Of a stretch of DNA of 51,135 bases, positions 8,459-17,327 are shown piece by piece. The first letter of the stretch is position 1; every line of letters starts with the position of its first letter. Source of the DNA: Dehalococcoidia bacterium (GTDB lineage Bacteria; Chloroflexota; Dehalococcoidia; SM23-28-2); contig CP070630.1 of the NCBI GenBank assembly GCA_020356025.1, positions 1,400,278 to 1,451,412 on the forward strand, given 5' to 3'. The translations under genes were made by a program, and so were the position numbers. The notes under the pieces were generated by a model, which made no database searches, had not been told where the DNA came from, and saw only the letters and a list, made by a program, of their open reading frames with translations.

Positions 8459-9835
8459 ATGATCGAAGAGTCGCTGTTCTTTGGTGACACGAGCATAAAG
8501 GTGAGCCTTCCCGACCGCACGCGACTGGTGGGCGGCGATGGCGGGGGCCCCCGGCTGGAGCCGGTGGCGGATCAAGAGGCGGCCGTTCGCGCTGCGCTGG
8601 CAGAACCGCTCGGTTTGCCCCGCGTGGGCAAGCTGGTTCGGCTCGGGGCACGGGTGCTCATTGCCTTCGACGATCCGTCAGCTCCGTCGTTCGGCCCCAT
8701 CAGGCGGTTGGCCATAGAAGCGATCCTGGAGGAGTTGGCGGACGCCGGTGTGCCCGAGGAGAACGTGTCGCTGGTTTGCGCCAATGGGCTTCACCGCAAG
8801 TGGACGCACGAGGAACTGGCGTCCATCCTGGGGCAGGAGCTCGTGCAGCGCTTCGGATCGCGTCTGACCTGCCACGATGCCGAAGACCCGGACAACCTCA
8901 CGTACATGGGGACAACGGCCAACGGATATGACGTTGAGGTTCACCGCCTGGTGAAGGACTCGGATCTGACCGTGTACATCAACGCCGCCTGCTACCTGGG
9001 CTTCAACGGCGGCTGGAAATCGGTCTGCGTTGGCCTGTCCACTTGGCGCTCCATTCGCTGGACGCACACGCCGGACGGCATGACGATGTCCGTGCGAGGC
9101 AACCGGATGCACGACGTCTTCGATGAGATGGGCCAGCATCTGGAGTCTAAGCTGGGCCGCCGGGTGTTCAAGGTGGAGACGTTGCTGGCCAATCCTGCGA
9201 CCATCGGGCGTGTGTTTGCGGGCGGTGTGGACGAGGCGCGGGCCGCAGCGCTCGAGGTGCAGGCTTCGCTGTACCAGCCGCGGCGCGCCGAAACCGAGCC
9301 CGCCGACGTGGTGATCTACGGGCTTCCAGCCTGGAGCCCATATGCCACCTTCGCGCGCATGAACCCCATCCTGACTCTGATCTCCTCCGGGCTTGGCTAC
9401 CTGGGGGGCTACATCCAGGCTCTGGGCAAGCCAGGCTGCTCTGTGATCATGGCGACGCCCTGCCCAGAGGACTGGGATCTGGAGCACCACCCCTCGTACC
9501 CGGAGGTGTGGAACCGGGTGCTGCCGGAGACCCTTGATCCGTACGAGATCAGTGCTCGCTTCATGGACGAGTTCGCCAGTCGAGCCGACTACATCGAGCG
9601 CTATCGCAACGGGTACGCGTTCCATCCAGTGCATGGGATACTGGCGACGCATCCATTGAAGCGCCTGCGACACGCGGCTCGCGTGTTCGTGGCCGGGGCA
9701 GAGGACCCGGCGGTGCCACGACACGTGGGCTTCATCCCGACCGCGAGCGTCGAAGAAGCGATAGCCGAGGCAGAGCGCATCCACGGTCACGACTGCTCCA
9801 TCGTCTGCATCAAGCAGTTCACGGGGATGATGTAG
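8459..9835 (+). CDS. LarA-like (DUF2088) protein lacking one nickel-ligand His
   Basis: A 458-residue homologue of the nickel-pincer lactate racemase LarA. Recognisable parts are the FDDPSAP segment (position of LarA Asp72), GLHRKWTHEE (position of His108), the GFNGGWK loop with Lys187 (the lysine that holds the NPN cofactor, Lys184 in LarA) and His203 (His200 in LarA, by the conserved +16 spacing). The residue ten positions before the lysine, His174 in LarA, is Ala177 here. Substrate and activity are therefore unknown. I chose the ATG at 8459 because AGAGGAG lies seven bases upstream and the longer frame would begin before the predicted transcript. No other lar accessory genes are adjacent. 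A second, canonical LarA-like gene lies at 17328-18563. Confidence 0.8.
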   Translation: MIEESLFFGDTSIKVSLPDRTRLVGGDGGGPRLEPVADQEAAVRAALAEPLGLPRVGKLVRLGARVLIAFDDPSAPSFGPIRRLAIEAILEELADAGVPEENVSLVCANGLHRKWTHEELASILGQELVQRFGSRLTCHDAEDPDNLTYMGTTANGYDVEVHRLVKDSDLTVYINAACYLGFNGGWKSVCVGLSTWRSIRWTHTPDGMTMSVRGNRMHDVFDEMGQHLESKLGRRVFKVETLLANPATIGRVFAGGVDEARAAALEVQASLYQPRRAETEPADVVIYGLPAWSPYATFARMNPILTLISSGLGYLGGYIQALGKPGCSVIMATPCPEDWDLEHHPSYPEVWNRVLPETLDPYEISARFMDEFASRADYIERYRNGYAFHPVHGILATHPLKRLRHAARVFVAGAEDPAVPRHVGFIPTASVEEAIAEAERIHGHDCSIVCIKQFTGMM

Positions 9836-9871
9836 GACGCTGCCTCTTAGTATGGTGAGCGTAGCTGGCGC

Positions 9872-12800
9872 CTAGACCTCGCGCAGGAGCGCTTCCGCCA
9901 TCTCGACGTGCTTGGGCATGCCAATCTGGCCGTACATGGCGACGGCTTCCGTGAGCAGCTCGCGGGCCTTCTCGCGATCCCCCGGCTCATCGCGCTCGAC
10001 TAGCATGCGGGCGTACCAGCGCCGCACCTCCGGCTGCTCTAGGACGATCGGCAGTTCGTGGGCCTGGCGCAGGGCCGTCTGGTAGTGCTCCTCCGCTACG
10101 TCCCACTGCCCACCGGCCGCTGCCGCCATGCCGGCGACGGACTGAAATAGTCTGCCGTTAGCCCAGTTCGTAAGGACGCCGGTATCGATGGCTTCCAAGA
10201 CCAGAGGGTAGAGCTTTGCGGCCTCCTCCTGTTCAGCGAGAACGGCCAGCCCTTCGACCACCCCGGAGAGCATCGGCCAGGCGCCGAGGGTATTGGGCTG
10301 GCCGAGGCGGGGGAGCTTGTCGCACCGCTGCTCCAGCATGGCCAGGGCTGCCTCCCTGTCGCCGGCATAGGCCCTCCACAAGAAGAGCAAGGACCAGCCT
10401 CCGCCAGCAATGAAGCCCGGGGGCTCCAGTTTCACGGCTTGTTGGGAATGCTCCAGCGCCTCCTCCCACCGGCCCCGCCAGAAATGCGCCAGGCCGAGCC
10501 AGGAGTAGGACAGGGAGATCCAGGGCATGTCAGCGCTGCGGCACAGCTCCAGGTCGCCTCTGGCGAACTCCTCAGTGCTATCGATGTCCGCGGTGACCAT
10601 GAGGTCACGCACGGCCCGGACCCGCCTGGCGATCAGGAGGGCCCCCAGATGGCCCAGGCGGCTGGCCAAGGGCTCGAGTTCCTCGCCGATCTCAACGGTC
10701 TCGTCTAGGCGACCAAGGAACAACAAGGCCCACTGGATGTACCAAAGCACACTGGCGAGTCTCCAAAGATCCCCTGTCGAGCGCAGCAGTCCCTCCGTCC
10801 GCCGGCCGGTATCGACCACCTCGCGGAGTTGCATGTAGGCGTAATGATGGCCGGTCTTGTAGCGGCGGGCCTCCCCCAGCAGGCGCTCGTCGCCCAGTTC
10901 CTGGGCCAGGGCCACGGCCTGGGTGATCATTCCGTCCCCGGCCGTGTAGTAGCCGGCCATGCTGAGGGTCATGCCGCCGCAGCCCAGGAGGCGGCAGCGG
11001 TCGGTGCTTACGCGCTCTCCCAGGGCGACGAGCCCGCGGCGGCTGATCTGCAGCGCTTCCACGTAACGGGCGCCCCACAACAGTTGCACAGTGATGTCAG
11101 ACGAGACGCCGCCGACCGCCTCGGCGTCGCCCAGTTCCTCGTAGGCAGTCAGGGCCTCCCGCCAGTCGGCCAGCGCCTCCTCCCAGCGGCCCAGGCTGCG
11201 CTGGGTCATTCCTCGCTTGTGCAGCAACTCGGCACACCCTCGCCGGTCCTCGGCCGGCTGCAGGGAGAGGGCGCTGTCGTACAGGCGCAGGGCGTCCTCG
11301 AATGCCGCGGCACCAAAGGCACGCTCGGCGGCGAGCGCCAGGTAGTGGGCGGTCTTCTGCGGGTCGGCGGCGCTCCCCGCCTGGTACAGGTGGTGGGCCA
11401 GGTCGGCGGCCCGTTCTTCCAGGGCGCGGGCGTAGACCCGCTCCATCGCCTCGGCCACCCGCAGGTGCAGCCGCTGCCTGCGAGGCAGAGACAGGCCGCT
11501 GAGCAGGGTCTGGCGGATCAGCTCGTGGGCGAAGGTGAAACGGGCCTCGGGGCCGTCGCCGGCGGAGGTAATAAGGTGGGCCCGCTCCCCCTCGTCGACG
11601 GCGTCCAGTAGCACGTCGGCCTCCACCTCACCCAGCGCCTCGAGCAACTCGAAGCCAAAGCCTCGGCCGATGACGGCGGCCGTCGTGAGGACGTGACGGC
11701 AGTCCTCGCTCACCCGCTCCAGCCGACGGCTGACAACCAGACGGACGCCTTCCGGCACCTCCAGCTCACTGATGCTGAGGTCGGATCGCCAGCGCCCCTG
11801 CGCGTCGAACAGCCTGCCCTCTTCGGCAAGGTGCTTGAACACCTCCTCCACGAAGAACGGGTTGCCCTCGGTTTCGCTATAGACTGCCTGCACGAGGGAG
11901 GTCGGCGGCTCCTGGCCGCTAAGGGCCTGGAGCATCGCTGCTACGCTGGCCTCGGGGAGACGTCTGACGGCTAGACGGTGGGCCAGTCGCTGGCGGAGGA
12001 GCTCCTCCAGGGCCCTGGCCAGAGGACGGGCCACATCAAGTTCCACATCCCGATAGGTGCCGAGAATGAGAAGGGGCATCTCACTGAGCCGCTGGGCGAT
12101 GTGCTGGAGCAGGAGCATGGTGGAATCGTCGGCCCAGTGCAGGTCTTCCAGGGTCAAGACGAGCGGTTGGGCGCGGCCAGCCCGCTCCAAGAACTCTTGC
12201 ACGCTGTTGAATAGGTAGCGGCGCTCCTGCTCTGGCGGCAGCTCTAGAGGCGCCGCGATGTCGGGGAAGAGGCGGCGCAGCTCCGGCATCAGCCTGGCTA
12301 CCTCCGGCGCCGATTCGCCCAAAGCCTCCCGCAGAGCTTCCCGCGGGACAATCCGAGCTGTCGCTTCCAGCATCTCCACGAAGGGGATGTAGGGTGGTGC
12401 CCCCTCCATCTCGTAGCTTTGGCCGGTCAGGGTCAGCAGCCCGCGCTGGCGGGCCTCCACTGCCAGTTCCTCCGCCAGACGGGTCTTGCCCACGCCGGGC
12501 TCGCCGCCGATCATGACCAGGGCACCCTTGCCGCGTGCAGCCTGGTCGAGGCAGCGGCGTAGCTCAGCCTGCTCCGCCTCCCGGCCGACAAAGGGCGTCC
12601 GCTCCAGAAGGGCCGGAGCCGCTGCCGTCTCCTCCTGCCAGACGACCTCGAAAAGCCGCCAGCGCTCGGGAAAGCCCTTGAGCCGGAAGCGACCCCGGTC
12701 GACTAACTCGACGTCTTTGACCCGGCCCATGACAGCCTTGACGGCATCAGACGCCAGTATCTGGCCGCCCTCGGCCTTGGCAGCGATGCGCGCAGCGGCA

Positions 12801-13201
12801 TTCACCGCCTCGCCGAACAGGTCCGCCTCCTCCTGGATCACCTCACCCGTGTTCAGGCCGATGCGCACCCGCACCTGCTGGTCAAGAGGCTGGCGGCTGT
12901 TGTGCTCTGCCAGCGCCCGCTGGATGCCCGCGGCGCAGGCCACCGCCCTCCGCGCCGAGGCGAAGGCTACCATGAATCCATCGCCCAGGGACTTCACCTC
13001 GTGGCCGCTGTGCTCCTCGACCTGCTGGCGCACCAGCTCCCGCTGGGCGCGCAGTATCTCCTGCGCGGCTTCGTCGCCCCGGCGGGTCGTCAGGTCGGTG
13101 GAGCCTTCGACGTCAGTGAACAGAACGGTGACGGTGCCTTCGGGAAGATCCTGGGTCACGGCAGCCAACCCCTCCTCCGAACGTTGTAGATTATTCCTCA
13201 T
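9872..13201 (-). CDS. Class III nucleotide cyclase - AAA ATPase - TPR regulator
   Basis: A 1109-residue, probably cytoplasmic, multidomain protein. Residues 20-190 are a class III adenylate/guanylate cyclase domain with metal Asp residues at 30 (LFTDVEGST) and 74 (SLGDGF) and the VNAAAR transition-state Asn/Arg pair. Residues about 200-450 are an AAA/STAND-type ATPase with Walker A GEPGVGKT (near 232-240) and Walker B LTLEDLHWAD. The rest, to the C-terminus, is helical TPR-like repeats. The architecture matches large cyclase/ATPase signal proteins common in Actinobacteria and Chloroflexota; the signal is unknown. The start is uncertain: the ATG at 13201 has only a weak ribosome site, and a GTG at codon 16 with GGAGG upstream is an alternative. 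It is transcribed alone, divergently from the DinB-like gene. Confidence 0.88.
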   Translation of the reverse strand: MRNNLQRSEEGLAAVTQDLPEGTVTVLFTDVEGSTDLTTRRGDEAAQEILRAQRELVRQQVEEHSGHEVKSLGDGFMVAFASARRAVACAAGIQRALAEHNSRQPLDQQVRVRIGLNTGEVIQEEADLFGEAVNAAARIAAKAEGGQILASDAVKAVMGRVKDVELVDRGRFRLKGFPERWRLFEVVWQEETAAAPALLERTPFVGREAEQAELRRCLDQAARGKGALVMIGGEPGVGKTRLAEELAVEARQRGLLTLTGQSYEMEGAPPYIPFVEMLEATARIVPREALREALGESAPEVARLMPELRRLFPDIAAPLELPPEQERRYLFNSVQEFLERAGRAQPLVLTLEDLHWADDSTMLLLQHIAQRLSEMPLLILGTYRDVELDVARPLARALEELLRQRLAHRLAVRRLPEASVAAMLQALSGQEPPTSLVQAVYSETEGNPFFVEEVFKHLAEEGRLFDAQGRWRSDLSISELEVPEGVRLVVSRRLERVSEDCRHVLTTAAVIGRGFGFELLEALGEVEADVLLDAVDEGERAHLITSAGDGPEARFTFAHELIRQTLLSGLSLPRRQRLHLRVAEAMERVYARALEERAADLAHHLYQAGSAADPQKTAHYLALAAERAFGAAAFEDALRLYDSALSLQPAEDRRGCAELLHKRGMTQRSLGRWEEALADWREALTAYEELGDAEAVGGVSSDITVQLLWGARYVEALQISRRGLVALGERVSTDRCRLLGCGGMTLSMAGYYTAGDGMITQAVALAQELGDERLLGEARRYKTGHHYAYMQLREVVDTGRRTEGLLRSTGDLWRLASVLWYIQWALLFLGRLDETVEIGEELEPLASRLGHLGALLIARRVRAVRDLMVTADIDSTEEFARGDLELCRSADMPWISLSYSWLGLAHFWRGRWEEALEHSQQAVKLEPPGFIAGGGWSLLFLWRAYAGDREAALAMLEQRCDKLPRLGQPNTLGAWPMLSGVVEGLAVLAEQEEAAKLYPLVLEAIDTGVLTNWANGRLFQSVAGMAAAAGGQWDVAEEHYQTALRQAHELPIVLEQPEVRRWYARMLVERDEPGDREKARELLTEAVAMYGQIGMPKHVEMAEALLREV

Positions 13202-13341
13202 TCGTCAGGAATAGTCAAAGCGTAGCGACGGTGCCTCGTCAAGAGCTCTCGGAATCTGGATGAGCAGTCCTTGGTGGGCCCCTGAAGGCTTGCTCGCGCT
13301 CCTCAGAAGGCCGCAGGGTATCGTCACCAGAGAGGAGAAGG

Positions 13342-13370
13342 TTGACACGAGATTGAGCGGGAAGTAGCAT
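13342..13370 (+). promoter_or_regulatory. Sigma-70-like promoter for the DinB-like gene
   Basis: Perfect -35 TTGACA (13342-13347), a 17-base spacer and -10 TAGCAT (13365-13370, four of six). Expected start near 13377, giving a leader of about 30 bases that includes the strong AGGAGG at 13397-13402. Confidence 0.65.
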
Positions 13371-13408
13371 ACCGTCCGTTGGGAGCGGTGCCTATCAGGA
13401 GGCATAGC

Positions 13409-13894
13409 ATGGTTACCACCAAACAGGACATCGTGAAGGCTGTAAACGCCTTTGCGGACAGGGCGGGAAGCATAGCGGACAGCCTCTCCCCCGCCGACTG
13501 GCAGAAGACCGTCTACGAGGGTGGCTGGAACGTCAAGCAGGCCTACTGCCACTTGGCCGCAATGGCCGGGGGCGCGGCCTTCGTCATCAACTTGGCGGCC
13601 AACCCGCCCTCTTCCGGCGGCGGTGGCCAAGGCGGCTTCGACGTCGATGCCTGGAATGCGCGCGAGGTGTGCGCCCGCGAGGACAAGCCCGTCGAGGAGA
13701 TCCTCGCTGAACTGAAGTCGGGCTGCGCCGCCAGCATCAGCGCCATCGAGGCGACCAGCGACGAGTTGCTGGCTAAGGAGGCGACCATGCCCTGGGGTGT
13801 CTCCGGCACCATCGCTGAGATCCTCGCGACCTCGGTCACCGGCCACAACGCCGAGCACTTAGACGACATCGAGAGGGCAGTGCGAGGGAGCTAG
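13409..13894 (+). CDS. DinB/YfiT-like four-helix-bundle protein
   Basis: A 161-residue protein resembling the DinB / mycothiol-dependent maleylpyruvate-isomerase-N superfamily of metal-binding four-helix bundles. Candidate metal ligands are His48 in the NVKQAYCHLA helix and His146/His150 in the C-terminal GHNAEHLDDI helix, the spacing expected for this fold. Such proteins often act as thiol-dependent transferases, but no substrate can be read from sequence or neighbours. The ATG at 13409 is chosen over an upstream in-frame start because AGGAGG lies six bases before it and a good promoter lies at 13342-13370. It is monocistronic. Confidence 0.75.
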   Translation: MVTTKQDIVKAVNAFADRAGSIADSLSPADWQKTVYEGGWNVKQAYCHLAAMAGGAAFVINLAANPPSSGGGGQGGFDVDAWNAREVCAREDKPVEEILAELKSGCAASISAIEATSDELLAKEATMPWGVSGTIAEILATSVTGHNAEHLDDIERAVRGS

Positions 13895-13911
13895 GGGCTC
13901 GGCGAGTCCCC
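13894..13911 (+). terminator. Weak hairpin after the DinB-like gene
   Basis: GGGG-CTC pairs with GAG-(T)-CCCC around a 3-base loop, directly at the stop codon. It gives a short stem with one bulged base, followed by only two T residues. It may help end transcription, but it is not a classic intrinsic terminator. Confidence 0.25.
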
Positions 13912-14026
13912 TTGGCCAGCAACTGCTTCAGGCGACAGACCTGCCGCACATGGCACAGGCCGCGCTCGGCCAGTTCGCGAGCGGTCTGGGCGATGCTCAG
14001 CGATAGTCTTCGGTATACGGCCTAGC

Positions 14027-16321
14027 ATGAGACGGTCAGTCCTGACGGCCTGGGTCGCGGCACTAGCTCTCGCCAGCCTCACGCTGTTGGCGACGGGGAT
14101 CGCTGCTCAGGCCGAGACTGCCTATCCCGAAGAAGCAGCCGCAGTGACCGCGCTGACCCTCGAGCCCGATGGCTCCCAGCCTGTGGCTTTGGCGGTCAAC
14201 TCCAGTACCAGCCGCATCTACGCGGCAAACGCCGGAAGCGATAACGTATCGGTCATTGACGGTGCCAGCGGCACTGTCATCGCCACCATCGCCGTCGGTC
14301 CTGCTCCTCGTGGCATAGCCGTTGATGCGAAAGCGAACAGGGTCTACGTCGCCAGCAGCGCGAGCAACGAGGTGACGGTGATAGACGGGGGAAGCAATGA
14401 GGTCGTCGCCACGCTCTCCACGGGCAAGGAACCTTGGGGCATAGCAGCCGACTCTAGTACGGGGCGTGTTTTCATCAGTAATCGCGGTGACGGCACTGTC
14501 TCGGTCATCGATGGCCGCCACAATCTTCGCATAGCCACGGTAACTGTGGGGAATCTGCCGACAGCGGTGGCGGTGAACCCTGACACGGGCCGCGTCTACG
14601 TGACCAGTGACGGCAGCGGCGATCTTTGGGTGATCGATGGGAGATCTAACCTCCTGATTGACACCTTGTCCCTGGCCAGCGATTCGTCTGTTGAGGCTTG
14701 GGATGTTGCGGTAGATAGCAGTGCCAATCGAGTGTACGTCGCCACCTCTGCTGAGGAGGCGAGTGACGCTGATGGCGGGACTGTTTTGGTGATCGACGGC
14801 AGCAACAACTCGCTCGTCAACTCTGTCGCCATTCCCAGTTCGGTCGAAGCGCTGGCGGCTGACTCCACGAGCGGTCGCGTCTATGGGGGTAGCAGCTCTG
14901 ACGATCGCATGTGGGTGATTGACGACCGCGCTGGCGTACTGATGTCCGCGGTTGGCCTTGAGGGAGGCCTGTCGGCGGTTGACGTCGACTCGGCCAGCGG
15001 CCGCGTCTACGTAGCCCACGGCGACAGCAACAGCATCTCCATCGTTTACTGGCTGCCCGGTGTCACGCTGGCTCCCGGCTGGACGTACGTCTGCTACTTC
15101 GGCGATGAGCGGCTGCTGGCGGACGCTCTGGCAGACACTCGAGACCATGTCTTGGCTGTCTACCGGCCAGGGCCTGACGAGGGGTATGACCGCTGGTTCC
15201 CCGACCGACCGGACTTGAGTACCATTCGCACCGTTCGCCCCGGTGATGCGCTGTTCGTCCTGGCGAACGAGTACACGCCCTGGGTCCAGGAGCCATCGCA
15301 GGACGGAGGCGATCTGGTCCTGGCGCCTGGCTGGAACAGCATATGCTACTGGGGGGAGAGCGAGAAAGCCACCGTGGCTGTAGGGGAAATGAGTGACCAG
15401 ATTGCTGTGGGTTATGGCTTGGGTGCCGACGGCACCTGGCGACGGTACGTTCCCGCAAGGCCTGATCTTACGACCATGGCTTACGTGCGGGGCTTCTCGC
15501 CACTGATCCTGCTGATTCCGCCTGAGCCTGAGTCGGCCGCAGAGTATTTCTCAGAGGAGGTGTCGGAGGAGTTCCTGGCCCTGCAGGCAGATCTTGAGAA
15601 CAGGATCCGCAACTACTACGGCGACGTGGCCATTTGCGTGGCCGACCTTCAGACGAACGAACAGATCTGTGTCAATGGCGATGCACTGCACAGTACGGGT
15701 TGCACGCTTAACATGTTCACCTTGTTCATGGTGATGGAGGAGTTCATAGCCGGGAGGGCGAGAGCCGAGGATTGGGCCTACTGGATAAAGATCGGCATTG
15801 GCCACAGCTCTCCGCCACAGGTGGCTGTCTTTGTCCGGGGCATCAAAGGATCGCTGGAGGAAGGCACGAGAAGAGCAGACGAACTAATGCGGAGCTGGGG
15901 AATGAAGGAGTCCGTTTATGGCTACGTGCCAGGCTATCCGGGGCAGGATTGGCGGCCGAACATCCTGACTGCCAGCGAAACAAACATGATCCTGGCCAAG
16001 CTCTATCGAGAGGAGCTGTTCTCGCCTGAGTGGACTGCCTATGCCATCGATCGACTCCTCGATATCAAGCCTGGGTTGAACTATGTGTTGCCGCTTTTTC
16101 TTCCGGCGGGGGTGAGGGTCGCTCACAAGATCGGCTACTTCCAGGGCTGGAATGGCTGGGTCTACAACGACGTCGGGATCGTGATGATGACACGGGGCGA
16201 CAGGCAGATAGCCTACGCGATCTCCTACCTGTCGCAGCTGATGCCTACCGAGTATGCGGCATATATCTTCGGGGCAGAGCTGTCGAAAGCCGTCTACGAT
16301 TGGTTTGATCAGCGGTACTGA
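14027..16321 (+). CDS. Exported YVTN beta-propeller protein with beta-lactamase-like C-terminal domain
   Basis: A 764-residue protein. A signal peptide spans residues 1 to about 29 (twin Arg, hydrophobic core, AQA cleavage site). Residues about 40-345 are tandem blades of about 42 residues with the SGRVYV..YVTN-like pattern (strand, then VIDG), forming a YncE-type propeller. Residues about 351-414 and 435-497 are two copies of a module that begins GW and has an RP-D-L-S/T-T core; a third copy occurs in the gene at 22013-23404. Residues about 515-764 resemble the class A beta-lactamase / serine-hydrolase fold, including a KIG box near the end, but the SxxK site reads Cys559-Thr-Leu-Asn562, so hydrolase activity is doubtful. 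The ATG has no clear ribosome site. A cell-surface binding or envelope role is the best guess. Confidence 0.8.
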   Translation: MRRSVLTAWVAALALASLTLLATGIAAQAETAYPEEAAAVTALTLEPDGSQPVALAVNSSTSRIYAANAGSDNVSVIDGASGTVIATIAVGPAPRGIAVDAKANRVYVASSASNEVTVIDGGSNEVVATLSTGKEPWGIAADSSTGRVFISNRGDGTVSVIDGRHNLRIATVTVGNLPTAVAVNPDTGRVYVTSDGSGDLWVIDGRSNLLIDTLSLASDSSVEAWDVAVDSSANRVYVATSAEEASDADGGTVLVIDGSNNSLVNSVAIPSSVEALAADSTSGRVYGGSSSDDRMWVIDDRAGVLMSAVGLEGGLSAVDVDSASGRVYVAHGDSNSISIVYWLPGVTLAPGWTYVCYFGDERLLADALADTRDHVLAVYRPGPDEGYDRWFPDRPDLSTIRTVRPGDALFVLANEYTPWVQEPSQDGGDLVLAPGWNSICYWGESEKATVAVGEMSDQIAVGYGLGADGTWRRYVPARPDLTTMAYVRGFSPLILLIPPEPESAAEYFSEEVSEEFLALQADLENRIRNYYGDVAICVADLQTNEQICVNGDALHSTGCTLNMFTLFMVMEEFIAGRARAEDWAYWIKIGIGHSSPPQVAVFVRGIKGSLEEGTRRADELMRSWGMKESVYGYVPGYPGQDWRPNILTASETNMILAKLYREELFSPEWTAYAIDRLLDIKPGLNYVLPLFLPAGVRVAHKIGYFQGWNGWVYNDVGIVMMTRGDRQIAYAISYLSQLMPTEYAAYIFGAELSKAVYDWFDQRY
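15077..15268 (+). repeat. GW...RPDLST module, copy A
   Basis: Codes for residues 351-414 of the beta-propeller protein. Pattern: GW then VCYFG, an Ala/Leu-rich helix, LAVY, then RWFPDRPDLSTI and ALFVL. It aligns with copy B in the same gene and with copy C in the exported esterase at 23066-23266. Confidence 0.65.
15329..15517 (+). repeat. GW...RPDLTT module, copy B
   Basis: Codes for residues 435-497. Pattern: GWNSICYWG, helix, IAVGY, then RRYVPARPDLTTM and LILL. The spacing of the conserved GW, Y, RP and T positions is the same as in copy A. Confidence 0.65.
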
Positions 16322-16424
16322 GCGAAGCACAAGTTAACAGCCGAAGGGAGGCCATCGCGGAACCGCTGGAGACGCAGGTGGTCGTACATGCACGGGGGGA
16401 CCCAATCTTCCTTCCCGTCTGTCC

Positions 16425-17069
16425 TCATTCGCCAAGGAGGGCTGTGAGCACTCCAGCTGCAGCGGCGCCAGCGGCTGCGAGCAAAGGGAGAAGCAACTGC
16501 AGACTAAACCTTGCCGGATCGGTGCGGAATGCTTCTCTCACCTGCTCCGCAGGGGTTTCAAGTCGCCCAACTTGCTTTAGGCGACACGGTGGCTTCTCTA
16601 CGCTTATCGCGACCTCACCGGGGTCCGTGTCCGCGGCTAGGAAGGTTATCGAAAATCGATCGCGCGGCAGAACGTGGTCCAGGTCGCATTGGAAGCTCTT
16701 TGGATCGCCGACAGGTCTCAAGCGGTGCTTGCCAAGCTGGACAGCCTGGGGTACATCGAGCTCGGGCCTGAATAGTTTCCCCTGTCCGGGTACCACAAAC
16801 GATAGTCTTACACCAGTCAATATCTGATTGCCAGTATTCCTGAAGGCGGCGCTGCAGACATGGAGACTCTTCACAGGGGTACCTTCGTATGTGATTTGGA
16901 TCCGGCGCCGTAGTCTTCCTAACGCCCTTGCCGTTATGGCGTGGGTGGACTGAAAGACAAAAGCCAGGCAGGGATTCGGCGCACGGAGGCGTGTGCCGAG
17001 CCAAGTTAGAAGAATACCAGCAACGAGGCCACCGACAGCACTAATTATCGCCGCAACTATCGTTTCCAT
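16425..17069 (-). CDS. Hypothetical membrane protein with two terminal membrane helices
   Basis: A 214-residue protein I do not recognise. A hydrophobic helix lies at residues about 4-24 (TIVAAIISAVGGLVAGILLTWLG) and another at the C-terminus (LQLLLPLLAAAGAAAAGVLTALLG). The central 150 residues are polar with strand-like segments and a possible immunoglobulin-like character (FRNTGNQILTGVRLSFVV). The start is taken at the ATG at 17069, ten codons inside the longest frame, because GGAAG lies seven bases upstream and the membrane helix begins directly after it. It stands alone between convergent and divergent neighbours. Base composition is slightly lower in GC than the flanking genes. Confidence 0.6.
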   Translation of the reverse strand: METIVAAIISAVGGLVAGILLTWLGTRLRAPNPCLAFVFQSTHAITARALGRLRRRIQITYEGTPVKSLHVCSAAFRNTGNQILTGVRLSFVVPGQGKLFRPELDVPQAVQLGKHRLRPVGDPKSFQCDLDHVLPRDRFSITFLAADTDPGEVAISVEKPPCRLKQVGRLETPAEQVREAFRTDPARFSLQLLLPLLAAAGAAAAGVLTALLGE

Positions 17070-17327
17070 CCGTGCTTCCGGGCGACGACCGCGGGGCATA
17101 TGTTACTACGCTTTCGAGTATTTTGGAAGCTCAAGCGTCAACCTCACCGCGGACGGCGGCTTCTGCTCGCTGGCGGCTCGCTGGGATGATCCCCGTGCGC
17201 GGCGTCAAGTCTTGGAATGTGGGCAGCCCTTTCTTTCGGACCGGCCAACATGGCAGGATACAGCGCCCAAGGCAATTACTATGACTGACTCAGAATTAGC
17301 GCCAGGGGAGAACGAGAAGCGGCGCTG

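Noticed and set aside
8678-9790. 370-codon minus-strand frame opposite the LarA-like gene
   Set aside because: The sense gene has conserved family motifs, promoter and ribosome site; the antisense product has none.
14063-15148. 361-codon minus-strand frame opposite the beta-propeller gene
   Set aside because: The plus-strand protein has a signal peptide and clear blade repeats; the antisense product has no recognisable fold.
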